Below, piece by piece: positions 45,083-59,089 of a stretch of 64,000 nucleotides of DNA (the stretch's first letter is position 1; every line of letters begins with the position of its first letter). Both the position numbers and the translations under genes were made by a program. Location: assembly GCA_026724425.1 (NCBI GenBank), contig JAIUCV010000284.1:682001-746000 (forward strand), given 5' to 3'. Under the pieces are notes generated by a model. The model saw nothing but the letters and a program-made list of their open reading frames with translations, had not been told where the DNA came from and made no database searches. Origin of the DNA: Erythrophleum ivorense. Lineage: Eukaryota; Streptophyta; Magnoliopsida; Fabales; Fabaceae.

Positions 45083-47899
45083 CCATATATGACCTACTTA
45101 CTTTTAGTGTTTGTTAATTTAAAATGCCTTGAATTCATAATGACTTTTACATGGACTTGGCACCAAATGCCTTGAATTCATATGACCTATTTCATTTTGG
45201 TTGTTTCTTTACTTATGTTCTTTTTCTTAGGCCAAGATGGATTTGGCAGGAACTTTTGCCTGTAGCCTATAGACTTCCTATTTTCATTTTTTTTCTTTTT
45301 TCATCTCTCATAACTTTATAGATTTAGATGTAAATTATATTTTGGCATATCTATTAAGCATAATCTTCAATAGCATAATAATTCTCAAATCTTAGCATTC
45401 CAATACTAGAATTGTTAAGGCCATCTAATGTCCATTAAATATAGAAAAAGCAAAATATAAAACAACAAACATATTACAAACCTCAACTTCTTCCATTTCA
45501 ATACTAGCACTGTCAAGGCCATCCAACATGGAAGAGTCCTTGCTAATAAGGGAAACCTTTGAGAAATATACTATTTTAGTTAAATAAACCTAAACCACAA
45601 AGAAGGTCTAACATTTTCTTCAAAAGAACTACGTAAACTAGGATTGATGCTAGCTACTCTTCAAGATCAAGAAGCTCTTTGGCAAATGCAGCTACAAATA
45701 TCTATTAAATAGGCCTTATTAAAAAGACTAACATATGATACCAAATAAAGGATAGGCTAGGCAAATAAACAACAAAGTCTAGGCTCTTTATAGCATTATA
45801 TATTGCAAAGTGATGCACAAAGTTGTAAATCTTAGGATCATGTATGAAAAAGATATATGCCAACTATAACTTGTTTCTTAAAACAAGTAAAAACCAATAG
45901 ATCTTAGTAACAGGCTAAAGTTCCTTTTTTTTCTTAGTTAGAGCATAATCTCTAATAAAACAATTGCCCATATGCCTTCAAGGCAAAACTAATTGCAATA
46001 TGCAATGACATTCACTCTATTCGTGACAAAGAGGTATGTTTTATAATGCACCATTTATATAAAAATATCTTAGAAATAACCTATATTCTAATGTAGTAAA
46101 GCTATGTTCCAACTTCCCCACAGTCATAGATGGCCTGATTGTCAAACAACTTTATAAACCTTTACAAGATTGCAAAATTACATTGCCAGTAATCGCATTA
46201 TGAATAAATGGAAGACATAATTTATAACATCAAGAAAAGTTATTTAAATAAATACTTATATGTTGATGATGTTTTGGATCAGTGACTTAAGTAACTAAAG
46301 CCAAATTACTTAGTTAAGCCTCTACCCCAATTGAGTTATCAATTATTCTTATTATAAGGAAGGTCACTGTTAAGGTTTTAGCTTAGTCCACCAATGATGT
46401 CCAGATCAAAAATAAATAAATAAAGGCATATAACTTAATTTTGACAAGAATATCTTACAAAAGATTCATGAGAAAAGAGCAAACTATAGAAAATTACATA
46501 AATATAGACAATCAAACTTGAACACTAGTTATGAAAGGCAATTATGATAAGTTTTTAAAATCAAATTGAGGGAATTCAAATAGATAATTAAAATGTCCAA
46601 GTAACTTTGAATAAACCCTCAAAGAACCGAAATATATATAAACACATACATAAACACACACACACACAAAATGAGTGCTTTTGCTATTAGTGGTTAAAAG
46701 TCAAAGTCTTGCATTCTGAATAACCTAGTATCTTTAAGAGGTCCTAATTTACTTTGTAATCATATATCTATAGTTTTACATAAATGAGGTAGATTCTAAA
46801 ATTGGACTTGTTACAACATAACATATTTCATTTACCTTAAGCCATTAATTTTACATTTACAATAAAAGTAATCACAACCATACCTTTAGTAGTGGAATTT
46901 TAGTTCTAAAATACTTCAAATGGACTTGTAAGGTTCCAAAAGGATTCTCAATATTCTATCTCGCAAATTCATGCTTGAACATTGAGCGGTCGTGTCGCAC
47001 AACCTCAAAATAAACTAGGTTAGAAAAAAATTTATAACATAAGATGCAACCTAAATCGTTTCCCTTGAAAATGGATTTCAATGTTTAATTGAGTCTTCTA
47101 AGTGAAAAAGGAAATCTAAAAGTTACCTAACTAAAGGGGGTTTTGATTAAATCTAACTAGCTTAACTTTAAGAAGACTTAAAATACAAACTACTACCTAA
47201 ATTGCATCAATGAAGAAGTAACTAATGGATTTGTGACTAGTTTTGGATTCATTCCTTGGTATCCACTATCCTTATCCTAATTTAAATATCATTGGTTCTG
47301 GTCTAAGAATCCCTATTTGTGTTCATAGCAAGTGATCTTGAGTTACCACTCAAGATTTAAGAGACTAGTAATTTGATGTTAATTGAGACCTCAACTCCTA
47401 TTAATTACTAATTTTTGTGATTAAGATCTTTGAACAATTAAATGAGTGATTAATCAATCAATTAGCCTCTAAATTTTTACTATAGGATGTTTAATTAACT
47501 AATCAAACTCCAAGGAAACTTCAAATTAGACATTCAAGCACTCAATGTCTCATATGCATTTCATCAAACACCTTGACTACATACATGGATAATTGTAGGA
47601 AATTAAAAACCCAGCACTTAATTCAATCAATTAATCATTCAAATACTCTCCTAATTAATGTCTAACCAACCATTAATTACAAACCACACTAATCTTTGTC
47701 AATTACAACCTTAACCAAGCAAGTTCAAGAACAAAAATTGATGAGAAAAAGAGGAAAAATAAAATAGAACTCTTAGCCTAATCCCTTAACAATCTCCTTG
47801 GATTCAAGCTTCAATCATGGTCTTCCTCCAAGCTAGCCACAAGATGGAGTTAGTGCTTCATGGAATTGGAAAATTAATGGAGGAAAAATGGATGGAGAG
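45083..47899. other. Gene-free interval
   Basis: AT-rich DNA. A 14-bp word (TGCCTTGAATTCAT) is repeated at about 45126 and 45168, and a short (CA)n tract lies at about 46657-46669. GAGCGGTCGTGTCGCACAAC (46984-47003) and the ATTAATT-rich stretch (47380-47720) look like pieces of an unclassified LTR in reverse orientation. I cannot place its ends. Confidence 0.4.
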
Positions 47900-49214
47900 T
47901 GTAATAACTTAACCTCTTAGCTATTATACCATGGTCTCATTATCCATCCTAATGCACTTCATATAGATTAGAGCATAATCATATAGAGAAGCAAACATTT
48001 CCCATGAAAAAGGCATTAAGTTAATGGAATTATTTGCATTATGTAAGATCCCATTTCCTCATTTTATGCTCCATGAACTGCATAAACTCATCAACATCAT
48101 TTTCTAGTCATAACAAATTTATACAAGTCATACACACTATATTTGATCTCATTCATTTCGGGTTTGAAGTTATATCACACAAAACTATACAAGTCATACA
48201 CTCATGGTTTGCTCTCGGGTTCAAGATTCAATTTTCTTATGCAAAATTTGAAAATTCATAACTAATTTAAAAAAAAATAAAAATCAAGAAAACCATGCCA
48301 TTATGGAAATTTTTGGATGTCTACTTTCAACCAAAAATAAGTTTAGACCAATGTAGTAGACTTAAGCCACTAGAAATCGATGGAATAGTAACACAGGTTA
48401 GGCTGCATTACTAATATTATCATGCAACTTCAAAAATTTATATCTCCCTTTACAGAACTCCAAATAAGGTGATTTTAGTGGCTATGGAAAGCTTATGGTG
48501 TCTAATTTATGCTTGTAAACTTTCATGAGTATTGGAAATCATTTGGCTCATGTGTGACATAGAGAAGCAAACTGACCAAATGAATAGTAACTATACCATT
48601 TTTGCATAATTTGGCTAACTTTGAAAAATCATAATAAATTCTCTAGAGCTCCAAATTGCATGCTCTTTATCTCTGTTTAAATCTCTCAATGAGAGTTACT
48701 TGATGGCTAAATTTCATGAAAAAACTCATTCCTTTGTTTATACTTTGGTTTAGCTCTCCATTTGGTCAATTTTTGAAGTCTCAAATGGCATCTCAAGGCA
48801 CCAAATGGCCCTTTTAGCTTTCCACAACCACTTGGGCAAGTTGAAAAACATAAATATCATACATTAAAAGCATGCTAAATGATCCAAATCCTCATAGAAT
48901 TTAATCTCACCTTGCCACTTGCATATATACACAAGAACATCATATCACATAATGGCAAAAGAGTGGCAAAATCTCGCATTCTCATTTATCTAGCTTTTAC
49001 ATGGGGACATACACTATTTATACATATATTAGAACATGCTTAAGGGTTTATATCATAGATACATCCCATGGATATATAGTTTGATATCAAAATATAATTA
49101 AATAAGCCATTTCTTTATATTGTTGTCATAATCTTGCTTCTCATGATTGTTGGCTCCCATTTCCTTGTCTACATGGCTCACCTTGGCATGGTTAGACATT
49201 TGTGGGGGAAGAAT

Positions 49215-49231
49215 GAGATTCAAAGAATCTC
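49215..49231 (-). repeat. Conserved family hairpin
   Basis: GAGATTC-AAA-GAATCTC, a perfect 7-bp stem. Confidence 0.65.
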
Positions 49232-50745
49232 AATAGCTCTTAACCCTTTTAAACATATATAATGGGTGCTAAAACATGTCAAAGAATACATGCATGATAT
49301 TCAAGCAACTAATGAACATGTATAAGGCATTTTCCTTGTCACATAAACTCATACATAACAAGTATAAGCTCTCAAGGGCATTGGTCTAGCCTCACCATCT
49401 TTCTTAGGACTTTTAAATTTGACTCACCCACTTTCAAGGGAATTTTGACTAAGCCTCACTCTTCTTGAGACATTTGGCTTTGTCTTACCCATTTCTAGGA
49501 ACTTTTGGCTCATCCTCACCCTTGTTAAGGGACTTTTGGTGCAACCAAACCTAAGCAAGCCATAATACAATCATAAACAGATTTCAAGAAACATAATGGT
49601 ACCATAACATGTAAGCATAGACTAGAAACATTTCTCATAACTCAAACATACATATAAGCGCTTAAAGACAAGTAAACATCCAAGCCATGGAGGAGAGAAA
49701 GGTTAAAAAACTACCTTGAGGCAAGATTCACATGCTTTTTCCTCAAATATTCCTCCCCCTTTTTGGCCACACACTTGCAATGGGATAGAGCTTGATTCTC
49801 TTAGCTTAAACACATTAATAGTGAACAATTACATCATGGAAGCAAGCTCTAGCTTCAAATACTCCATATGGAAGCTAACTTTGTTCTATGGTTACATAAT
49901 GGTTCCATATGAGACCTAATGAAGCAAGTGCTAAAATTTAAGGTCTTGGCTCCCTTTTCTCCTTCCACCTAGGTCTTTTAACTCCATTTAAGCCTCTTTG
50001 AGTCATCACAAACTCATTCCCAAGAGTCTAGATACAAGTTGCTTCTTTAAGTCTTATTATGGGGCTTATACTTCCATCACACAAACCAAGGCTTTTAAAT
50101 TTTTTTCTAAGCCTTCCTTTGATGTTCTTTTATCATATTTATTCCCTTTCTACCCTTAGACCTTAGAAAGACTTAGAACTCTCCCTAGGTACAAGAACCA
50201 TGCTTGGCCAAGACATACACTAGGTTTTGAGACCCATAGAGTTAGCTTTGTTCTCTTGAAGGAAATGGCATGTGAGGCTTTCTAGGCATCTCAAGGACTC
50301 ACTTAGACAATTAGAAATACCACTAGAAAGTTTCATACATACCATGGTGCAAAGAAAACCCTAGGTTTTGGAAACTTGAAAACTAATGGTTCTTTTTGGA
50401 ATTTCTTTGCATCTACTTGTTCCTCACCCCCTAAAACCTAGGTTTTGTGCTTGGTTTAGGTTAGATTTTTCTCCCTCTTACTTGTTCTATACGAGGACGA
50501 AACTTAGCTATGGAGGAACAAGAAGGAAGAAACAAGAAAAGCCATAGAAATACCTTGATTCTTTAACCTTTTCAAGAGGTTTCTTCCTTGCCTTCACTCC
50601 TCCTTGAAATTTTATACTTCTCCCCTCTGAACAAGGCTCAAAATAAATCCAAATCATGCACCAAAACCATGGAAAGAAATTTTTTGATTTTTCATACCTT
50701 TTTCCTAGGTTTTTCTCCTCCCTTAAGGCTCCCTCTTATGCACCT

Positions 50746-52625
50746 TGTAACGAATGGTAATTTTCGTACAACAACGAAATGAGCTATATAAAAACAAGTC
50801 TATTGGAATGAACTAGATAATATCCCGAAAAATTTGAGTGATGTCCTAGGTTCCTAAAAGTAATAATCCTAAGCTCAAATAGAAAGAAAAATAAGGCTAG
50901 GATAGAGAAACAAAATTGTTATGAAACTGATGAAATGTAATGACATTTTCATAGATAAGTGTAATTTTTGGAAAAACACATAGGAGGGATTTTTAAATGG
51001 GAAATTTAAGTTACCTAGGGTTCTTAAAGGCCCTGAAAACCATGGGAAGCCTCGGGACCGGTAAAGCCCATCCGGTGTACTTTTTCTAATGGTAGTGAAC
51101 CCAAACTTTGATGGATTCGTTCGGGAATGTTTCAGCTACAATTTGAGTAATTTCAAAGGCATTTTGTTAAATTGAAAACCTAAATTTTATAATGTGAAAG
51201 AAAATTCTAAAAAAGGAACTAAAACAAAGCTAAAATGAAATTGCCATTACAGAAGGATGAAACTGACATTTTTGAAAAAGTGAGTCATACATGTACTTTT
51301 AGACATAGATTTGCATTCTTTATGTGTGATTGAAAGGGAGAAGAGCTATTGGAATTCCTAAAATCTCATTCCTTCCTCCCCACATGTCTAATATGTCTAG
51401 GTGGACCAAGTGAGCTAAGGAATGGAAGCCACCAAGCCTAGAAAAAGAAGTTTAACAACCAAGTGTGTGAAAATATAAAATTATAGCCATATGAGTGGCA
51501 CATGATGTAATCCATTGTTATATATGTTGTATGGCTTCATGAACACATGTAAATATGTAAATGTATGATGTATGTATGAGTTTTAATGCCATATGTATGG
51601 TATAGCACATTTTGGGTATGGAATGGTAAGATTAGACATATGCATTCTTATGTATATCACGAGGTGGATAAGTGAGTTTGTGAAATCTAGATTTGTGCAC
51701 CTTTGAGAGAAGTTTAGTAGACTATTTTGGTGCTTTCCCACGAGCTCAAGTGGCCATGGCTGCCTTAGAATCCAAATTGGACCATTTGGACCCCTTATGA
51801 AATACAAAAATGACCATTATGTAACCCAATGTCAAAATCTAACCAAATGAACAAATTTGCTCATAAAATTTGGCATGTATATATATATATATCTCATCTA
51901 GATCATTTTGAAAAGCTAAATATTAGATTATTTGCAGCTCTATATAATTAATTATGATTTTTTAAAGTTGGTATTTTTCTGCTAAACTGATGCAGACACT
52001 GTTCATATGGTCAGTAACTTGGCCTGTGTCATTCAAGGGCCAAATAGTGTCCAATGTCCATGAAATTTTAGAGGCATAAACTAGATATAATAAGCTTTGC
52101 ATTACCACCAAGATTACCCCAATTGGACTTCTGATTAGAGAGATATAAACTTTCGAAGTTAAAGGATAGTACCAATAGCAACAGACGACCTCTGGTATTG
52201 CTCCATCAATTTTCGGTGGATAGAAGTCTCTATTGTGGACTAGATTTATTTTTAAAATAAAGTATACATCTGTATATTTCTAGAATGGTAAAGTATGCTT
52301 GATTTATATTTTTATAGAATTAGTTATGATTTTTGAAAATTCATGATAGAAACTTGGAATTTCAATCTGAGGTTGCACACCTTGTTTTTACATATCCACT
52401 TCCGTTGCTTGAGTTCTAGGCCACGTATTGAGCTTGTTATGAGTTGTATTTGTGTGTTTAAATATGATAATGAGATGGATGAGTCCTTATGGCCCACAGA
52501 ACACGGAATGAGTTGAGCATAAATTAATTAATTTTTTTTCAATGGCTTTTCTTGGAAATCTTATGTAATCCAAGGATATGAGTCTAGTAATGATATGAGA
52601 TGAGCTTAGTAAATATGGTGTTACA
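50746..52625 (+). mobile_element. Internally deleted type B copy
   Basis: Begins TGTAACGAATGG and ends TATGGTGTTACA, 1880 bp. The 5' head is present, including GGGACCGGTAAAGCCCATCC (51054-51073). The sequence then jumps from near 51290 directly to just before the hairpin region (about 51345), losing the leader, donor-like site and minisatellite. The 3' units (51950-52340) remain. The flanks are CACCT and GGGCC, not a duplication, so one or both ends were altered after insertion. Confidence 0.7.
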
Positions 52626-54261
52626 GGGCCTCTGATCTTAGATCCTCATTATTTGAGATCTATATTATCACTCTAATTTTATTAGACCTCAAATCATTCT
52701 ATCTAGGGGACTTTCTTTTGTTCCTGGTGAATTACATATATTTACGGAAAAACTGAGCATTACGTTTCTCACATTTATGGAGGTACTAGATGTTACAAAA
52801 TCAAAGGTATTTTATGAATTAGAGGACCTAAGTTTCATAATGGAGCAGATAGTTCTTAAAAAGGAGTTGAAATGAGTCCAAATAGAAAGAACTAAGAAAA
52901 TGGGACAAAATGAGAATTTTAAAAAAGGTGTTTTAGTAGCTTTGCTTCTTATAAGACACGTCCACCGCTTCCTCCTCTCCTAACTAACTTTAGTTCTACT
53001 TTAAACAAGAGGAGAGACTAACTAAGAAAGACACACAAGAAGGGAGAAAAGGAGGAAGGAAACGCTTAGCAAAAAGGTAAAGATTTAAAGCTTTTTCTAT
53101 ACTTCTTCCTTTAGCAAACTTGTTTTCCTCCTTCTGCTTTCTTCTCCTATGGTTTTGGTGATTGGATTGGGATTGTTTTGTGCTTGGTTCACCAAGAAGA
53201 AGGGAGAGTTTAAAGAAGAAAATAGAAGCATTAGAAATTCTCTTGGAAAGGCATCAAAACAAGGTAACTTCCATGGTTCTTCTTGCATTTCTTTGTTGGT
53301 TCTTCATGGGGGTAGGTTCGGTCAGACCTAGGCCCATCCTATAAGAGATAAATTCTAACCAAATTAAGGTAGGATTAAAGGTTCTAAAGTGTAAGGATGA
53401 AGAAAATATAATTAGTATTAAAAGAGAAGCATTAGAAAACACGTTATGCTACTTAAGAATTTTGTTGCACTTAGCCATTTTTAAAGCTTTCCAAAGGTAT
53501 TATTGCTTATGTAAGAGTATGTATGAGATCTTAAGATATCTAGGAAGCTTCACAAGTGCCAATTCCCTAAGAAGAACTAAGCAAAGTCCATGGGTCCATT
53601 CCTTTGTTCAAGTCTCAGCCAAGACATGTTTAAGCACCTAGGGAGAGTTTTAATCACTTCTAAGGATAGGAATGGCCTAGATATGATTAGTAAATACCAA
53701 GGAAACCATTGGTTTGAATTTAGAAGCCATGGTTTATGAGATGGATGTTTAAGCTCCATTTTAAGACAAAAAGAAGCAACTTAAGTCTAGGCTCCTTGAA
53801 TTGAAATTGTGATGACTCTAAGGAGTTTAAATGGAGTAAAGAGACTTGGATTGAATGAAAAATTGGAGCCAAGATCATGAATTCCAAAGGTTGCTTCATT
53901 ATGCCTTGTATAGAACCATAATGGTGTCATAAAAGGAAGCAGACATGCATAGAGTTTTTATAAGGCTAAAACTTGTTCCAATGATTGAATTGTGCCTTTA
54001 TTTGATGTGTCTAAGCTAAGAAAATCAAGTCTTATCTAGTTGCATGTGTGTGGCCAAAAAGGGGAAGGAGTAACCAAAGGGAAAAGTTGTGTTCTTACTT
54101 CAAGGTAGCTCTTTAACTTTTCTTGCATGCATTTTCTAGATGTTTGCTTGTCATTGGATGCTTTTGTATATATTTGAACTATGAGATATGTTTCTAGCTA
54201 TTGATTACATAATATGGTACCATTATGCATTTTGAAATGTGATTTTGAATCCAAAGTAGCT

Positions 54262-54445
54262 TGAATGGGTATGGTTGGCCTAAAGTCCCTCAGAATGGGT
54301 GAGATGAGCCAAAAGTCTTTAAGAATGGGTGAGATAAAGCCAAAAGTCTCAAGAAGGAGTGAGACTAAGTCAAAAGTCCTTTAAAAGTGGGTGAAGAAAA
54401 TCCAAAAGTCTTAAAGAAATTGGGTAAGGCTCGACCAACGCCCTT
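54262..54445 (+). repeat. Minisatellite block of the family
   Basis: Five units of 33-36 bp, such as GGGTGAGATGAGCCAAAAGT and GAGTGAGACTAAGTCAAAAG. Confidence 0.65.
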
Positions 54446-55818
54446 GAGAGCCTATGTTTGACATGTATGAGTTCACATGATAAGGAAATTGATTTATGTA
54501 TGTTCATGAGAAATGTTTATAGCATGCATGCATTCTTTGACATATAAATACATCATATATGTATGTTTGAAAGGATAAAAAACTATTGTGATTCTTAAAA
54601 TCTCACTCTTCCCCCATATATGTCTAACCATGTCTAGGTGAGCTAAGTGCACCAAGAAATAGAAGCTAAGTACCTTGAAGCATGGACTCTTGACAAGAGA
54701 ATATGAAATCTAGGCATTGTGATGTCAAAGTTTCTAACCAAATGATGTTTATAAGATGTAAATTATTAAGCATGTGTAAAAGTATGTAAATATGATGTAT
54801 GAATCAATTTTGGAACCAAATATATGCATATGTGAGTTTTAGCCATCCATGTGCCTTGATGTTTATGTGTATGAATCCAAGTGAAGAGGTAAGAATGAGT
54901 TACATGATGATGTGAACCATTTGGCATGCTTTTATATGCTATAAGTATGCTTTTGGATGTGCCAAGTGGTTGTGGAATAATGGGACAGCCATTTGGTGCC
55001 TTTTTATCCCTCTATGGATTTCAAATTGACCACTTTCTTGAGCTCAACCAAAGTCTAACCAAATCAATGAGTTTTTCATGAAATTTGAAAAACCAATAGG
55101 CCTCATCTAGAGCTTTTCACAAGCCAAATAGCACTTAATTTGGAGCTCTAGAGAATTTATTATGATTTTTCAAAGTTGGCCAAATTATGTAGAAACTATC
55201 AAGGATATTGTTCATATGGTTAGTTTTCTTTCCTTGTATCACTCATGGGCCAAATAAAGTCTAATGCTCATAAAATTTTATAAGAATAAACTAGACATGA
55301 CAAGCTTTGCATAGCCACTAGAGCACTCAATTTTGATCAATATAGAGAGAGTTATGAATTTTTGAATATCAAGGTCTGCATCAGTCTGAGAGCATGACCC
55401 AGGTTATTGTTCTATTGATTTTCATGAGCTAAATGCTTTTGTCTTGGTCTAGAATTATTTGTAGCCATTAGTTAACATCTAGAGCTATCCAAAAAGCTAT
55501 AGCATGCATGATTTTTATTTTTCTAAAATTAGTTATGAATTTACAAACTTCATATCATAAAACTAGCCCTACAACCCGAGAGCAAAATTCTGATATTGTG
55601 AACTATAGTCCAAAATCCAAGTTTTTTGCATTAAATTGTGATGTTTCTAATATGAATGGATATGTTATGCATGGATAATGGAATTGGTATGCCCACACGA
55701 TTTCTAAAGCCAATAATGAATTAAATGGGCTTTCAATTAAGCAACCATGCCATATCAAGAAGTGCTAATGTCAATGCAAATAAGTATCATATGCCAAGTA
55801 TACCATGAGTTAAGAGCT

Positions 55819-58412
55819 TGATAAGCATGATTTTTATGTATTTTATCCCCTTAAAGCTTAAGCATTTTAAATGTTAAATGAGGCTTAATGGATTTACTTA
55901 GATGGAATTTAAACTTAGTAGTCATCTTTTGCACTTTAGGAATTAAATCACAAAATCTTGGATTTTAATGCATAAATCTTTTCAAATGAATTTTGTGAAT
56001 ATTTCTATTTCATTTCTTTCCATTCTATTGTGCAGAATTTTTGATGGGCTAGCTTGAATGAACATTTGATTTAAAGAAAAGATGAAGTCTTCATGTGTAT
56101 AGTTTGGAAGAAATAAAAGTGAATTGGTGTGGAGATGGGTAGGAAGCAGAAACTCGTGGAAAGAAAGCAATAGCCAGAACAAGTGAATAGTAAATGAAAG
56201 AGCACGTGGCTGGAACTAGGAAAGCTCTGTATGTAGGAGGAAATAAAATAAACAAACATGTAGGTGGCAGCATGTGATTCATTGAGGGACAGTAGAAACA
56301 TGCATGAGGAGGAAGAAGCACCAACTGTAGCACGTGGTGAAGGAAAATGAAAAGCTCTAGAACATGCAGAAGCTTAGAGAGACTCGAGCAGAATGAAGGT
56401 AGAAGAAGCTGTATATGCATGCATAAATGGAGACACTGAAACAGTGTGAGACAGGGGGTTACTTCTTCATTCATATTCTTCGAGCTGGATATCACGAGGA
56501 GAGGAGAAGCTGAGCTTGGGTGCTTGGGGCAAGTAGAAGAATACATGCACAATAGCAACTCATTCCACATGAGAAAAGAGCAAACAAAAAGGCAAGGAGC
56601 ATGGGCTGAATGAAGCTACACGAGCTGAATGTGGCTGAACAAAGACAAAGCAAAATAGAAGAGGCAGGTGAGAAAGTTAGAGCTGGAAGCAGAACACAAT
56701 TGAAGAAGCCAATCTCGAGCTCAGGTCTTACGTGGAAAAGCATGCAGAAGCATGATGTGGTAATGAAGAGAAGGTTTGAGCTTTGGTTCTACGAGGAGAG
56801 AAGGAGCTTTCAGCTAGAAGTTATAGGCTGCAGCATAAACAAACAGGAAACACATTACAACGATGGGCAGAATCAAATGAAGACACGTGATAAACGAGGA
56901 GGGCTATGGGTTCTAGGATGAAGAAGAGAGCTAGATAGAGTATGGAATGAGCTGGGAGAACTAGCTACGAGTTAAGAGAAGGAGCTAAACAACGAAGCAA
57001 GCCAAAAGCATTATGAAGCTACGGTTGCACGATGCATGAGCTGAAAATAGAGCATGAAGCAATGAGCTGAGCACGTGAGATTTTAATGAATAATGAGCTG
57101 GAATTTGGCTACGGAATGACGTGGAAAAAGGAAGCATAAGCTGTGAAGAAGCTCATATGAAGTAAGAGCTGGAGCAGAGCTGGAAAAACGTTAAGCATGA
57201 AAGAGACGGGCTGGGGGTGGTTCTCGAATAGAAGGAGGAGATTTAGCGTGAGACAGCACATGAAACAGAGCTGGGGAGCACGTGATTCATTACTTTAAAA
57301 AGAGGAGTTGCGATTTCCAAAGGGAGGAGAGGAGACATAGAACAGAATAGAACTCTAGGAGAGGCATACTGTACGTAAAAAGGCGAGAACTCTAGGAGAG
57401 GCAGGGAGAACATGAAGAATGCAAGAACATCCAGGGAGTATTCTGTCATTGAATCATCCATGGTTGCAACTCAATTCATTAACTCTCCTCCGATTAAAAT
57501 CTCTATGGCAGCTTGAATCACCCATGGTGGCTGGCTGAAGTTTGGAAACTCCCAGATGCAGATTTGAGCCCCATATTTTCTCACCAAATTGGATAAACAC
57601 TATTTGCTATATCTTTTAATTCCAGCATTAAATCTTTTATTAATTTGACTAGGTCTAGTTGATTGATTTAGGAACTTAATTGCTGAAAATTATCGGATTG
57701 GTTTGTTTAAAATAATTTGATTTTGGAATTTTAATTGTGATCGTCGCATGTTTGTAAAAAATTCCAGAATTAGTACTGTGCAAATCACTTTTAAATTCCT
57801 CTTGATTTTCGGTTAATTGATGCAAGTTGTTGGGTTAATTAGCTAGGATTTTTGTGCAATTAATTGTTTGAGGAATTAATTAATCTAATTGGTTAATTAG
57901 TATCTTAAGTGAATTGTGCAGTAGATTCTATTAATCAATTAAAATTGGTTAAAGTGTGTTCTTACTCATAATTCAATTAATTAGTTATTTAAGGTTCCTT
58001 GTGGTTGTAACTTCCTTGAATAATTAATGAATTGAACCTTGAATGGTTATTCAAGAATCTTTATAGGGAATACACTAAAGAGCATGGAATTAATTCCAAA
58101 TTTGGTAAACTAAACCAAGGGCAAGGATAATTGAATTCTAGGGAGTCCAATGCAAGGCTAGCTACCATATTTTCTTAATTGTTCACCTCATTTAGCTTTA
58201 AGTTTTTTTGATTTTTGTCAATTAAATTTAGTTCAATTAAATTCTAGTACTTCAAATCCCCAAAACAAGTTTCAATTAGGAATACTTAGAATACCCCTTC
58301 CATAAATAAATTGAGGCATAAACTCTAAGGGAGATGACCTAGGTTGCACCATTAACTACAAAATTTATTTTGCTTCCTAGTTTTATTTGAGATTGCACCG
58401 ACATAATCGTCA
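55819..58412 (+). mobile_element. Unclassified TG...CA element (probable solo LTR of another family)
   Basis: Begins TGATAAGCATG and ends ATAATCGTCA, with GAGCT on both sides (55814-55818 and 58413-58417); 2594 bp. It shows none of the TGTAAC-family modules. The middle (56100-57450) is GC-richer and purine-rich on the plus strand, like a transcribed LTR leader. The 3' third is AATT-rich (57600-58350). There is no second LTR and no recognised protein; the 159-codon reverse frame at 56091-56570 is the complement of the purine-rich stretch. Orientation is inferred from the leader. An Athila/Tat-type gypsy LTR is possible but unproven. Confidence 0.75.
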
Positions 58413-58436
58413 GAGCTATATAGATATGACATTACA

Positions 58437-58798
58437 TGTTCCATTTAATTAGCCTTAATCTTGGTTTTTTCATTCTTTGTTCTTTCTATGCTCCTTTCAC
58501 ACTATCTTATAAACAAATTTATTAATAAGTATCTATATATTTGGTTTTTATAATTAATTTAAATTTTTAATTTAATTTTTATATTTTATATCTTTTTTAT
58601 AGTTCTTTATTTGGCAATGTTAGAAAATGGTATCATTTAATTATTGATATGGTAATTTAATGAACCATTGATATTTTGAATATACTTTAATGTCAGTAAT
58701 GTCTCGTGAGTGTTCATTGAATTTTAAAGTTGCAAACTTATTTTTAAGTTAAGCTCTTATTCAGCACCTAAAGCTTGAGGAGAGTTTTTGGTAATTGT
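58437..58798. other. Gene-free interval
   Basis: Short AT-rich stretch between two elements. I see nothing recognisable in it. Confidence 0.5.
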
Positions 58799-59089
58799 TG
58801 TAACACCATACTTCTAATACTCAATTGTTGCAATTCCTATGCCTCATTTTATATAATTTCTATGGAAACAACATAGTGGCATAGGGAGTTATGGATCAAA
58901 ATGCATTTCTTAGCATTTAAAATTTTTCATTCGGCATCCCAGGGATCAAGGGAACACATTAAACTTATTTTCATATTTAATTACACTAATACAATCCAAA
59001 ACCATCCAAGAAAGTGGCTTGGAACTCATACAAGTGGGTGAAACACACTAATTTCCACGAATTAGCCACGGTCAGATTTTTCAATTTCT

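Larger units (their letters stand above)
47900..52797 (-). mobile_element. Type B element, rearranged, with a forward copy inside
   Basis: The 3' end is at 47900 (TGTAATAAC). The reverse-strand modules run as far as 50745: 180-190-bp units (48235-48650), hairpin (49215-49231), minisatellite (49378-49550), AAGGTAG site (about 49713) and donor-like site (about 50697). A forward copy occupies 50746-52625. The reverse copy resumes at 52626 only with its last 170 bp (GGGGAC, then GAGCATTACG and TAGATGTTACA at 52797). The promoter-proximal few hundred bases between these parts are absent and no duplication brackets the forward copy, so insertion was accompanied or followed by deletion. Confidence 0.6.
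52798..58436 (+). mobile_element. 5'-truncated type B element, interrupted near its 3' end
   Basis: Starts abruptly within the family sequence at the point matching AATTAGAGGACCTAAG. It keeps a TATA-like CTTATAAG (about 52952), donor-like AAAAAGGTAAAG (GT at 53077), CAAGGTAGCTC (about 54101), minisatellite (54262-54445), degraded hairpin (about 54590) and 3' units (55160-55560). The last 20 or so bases (ATATAGATATGACATTACA, ending 58436) are separated from the rest by the element at 55819-58412. The join is clear because the related copy ending at 6772 reads through without a break. Confidence 0.75.

Noticed and set aside
46980..47899. Reverse-strand LTR of a further family
   Set aside because: GAGCGGTCGTGTCGCAC and the AATT-rich stretch are suggestive, but I could not find ends or a duplication.
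50746..52625. Complete element with a target duplication
   Set aside because: The flanks CACCT and GGGCC do not match and the centre is deleted, so it is listed as a deleted copy.
56091..56570. 159-codon reverse open frame, the longest in the window
   Set aside because: It is the complement of a purine-rich stretch inside a TG...CA element. Overlapping frames are open on the same strand, and the Leu/Ser/Pro/Cys-rich translation resembles no known protein.
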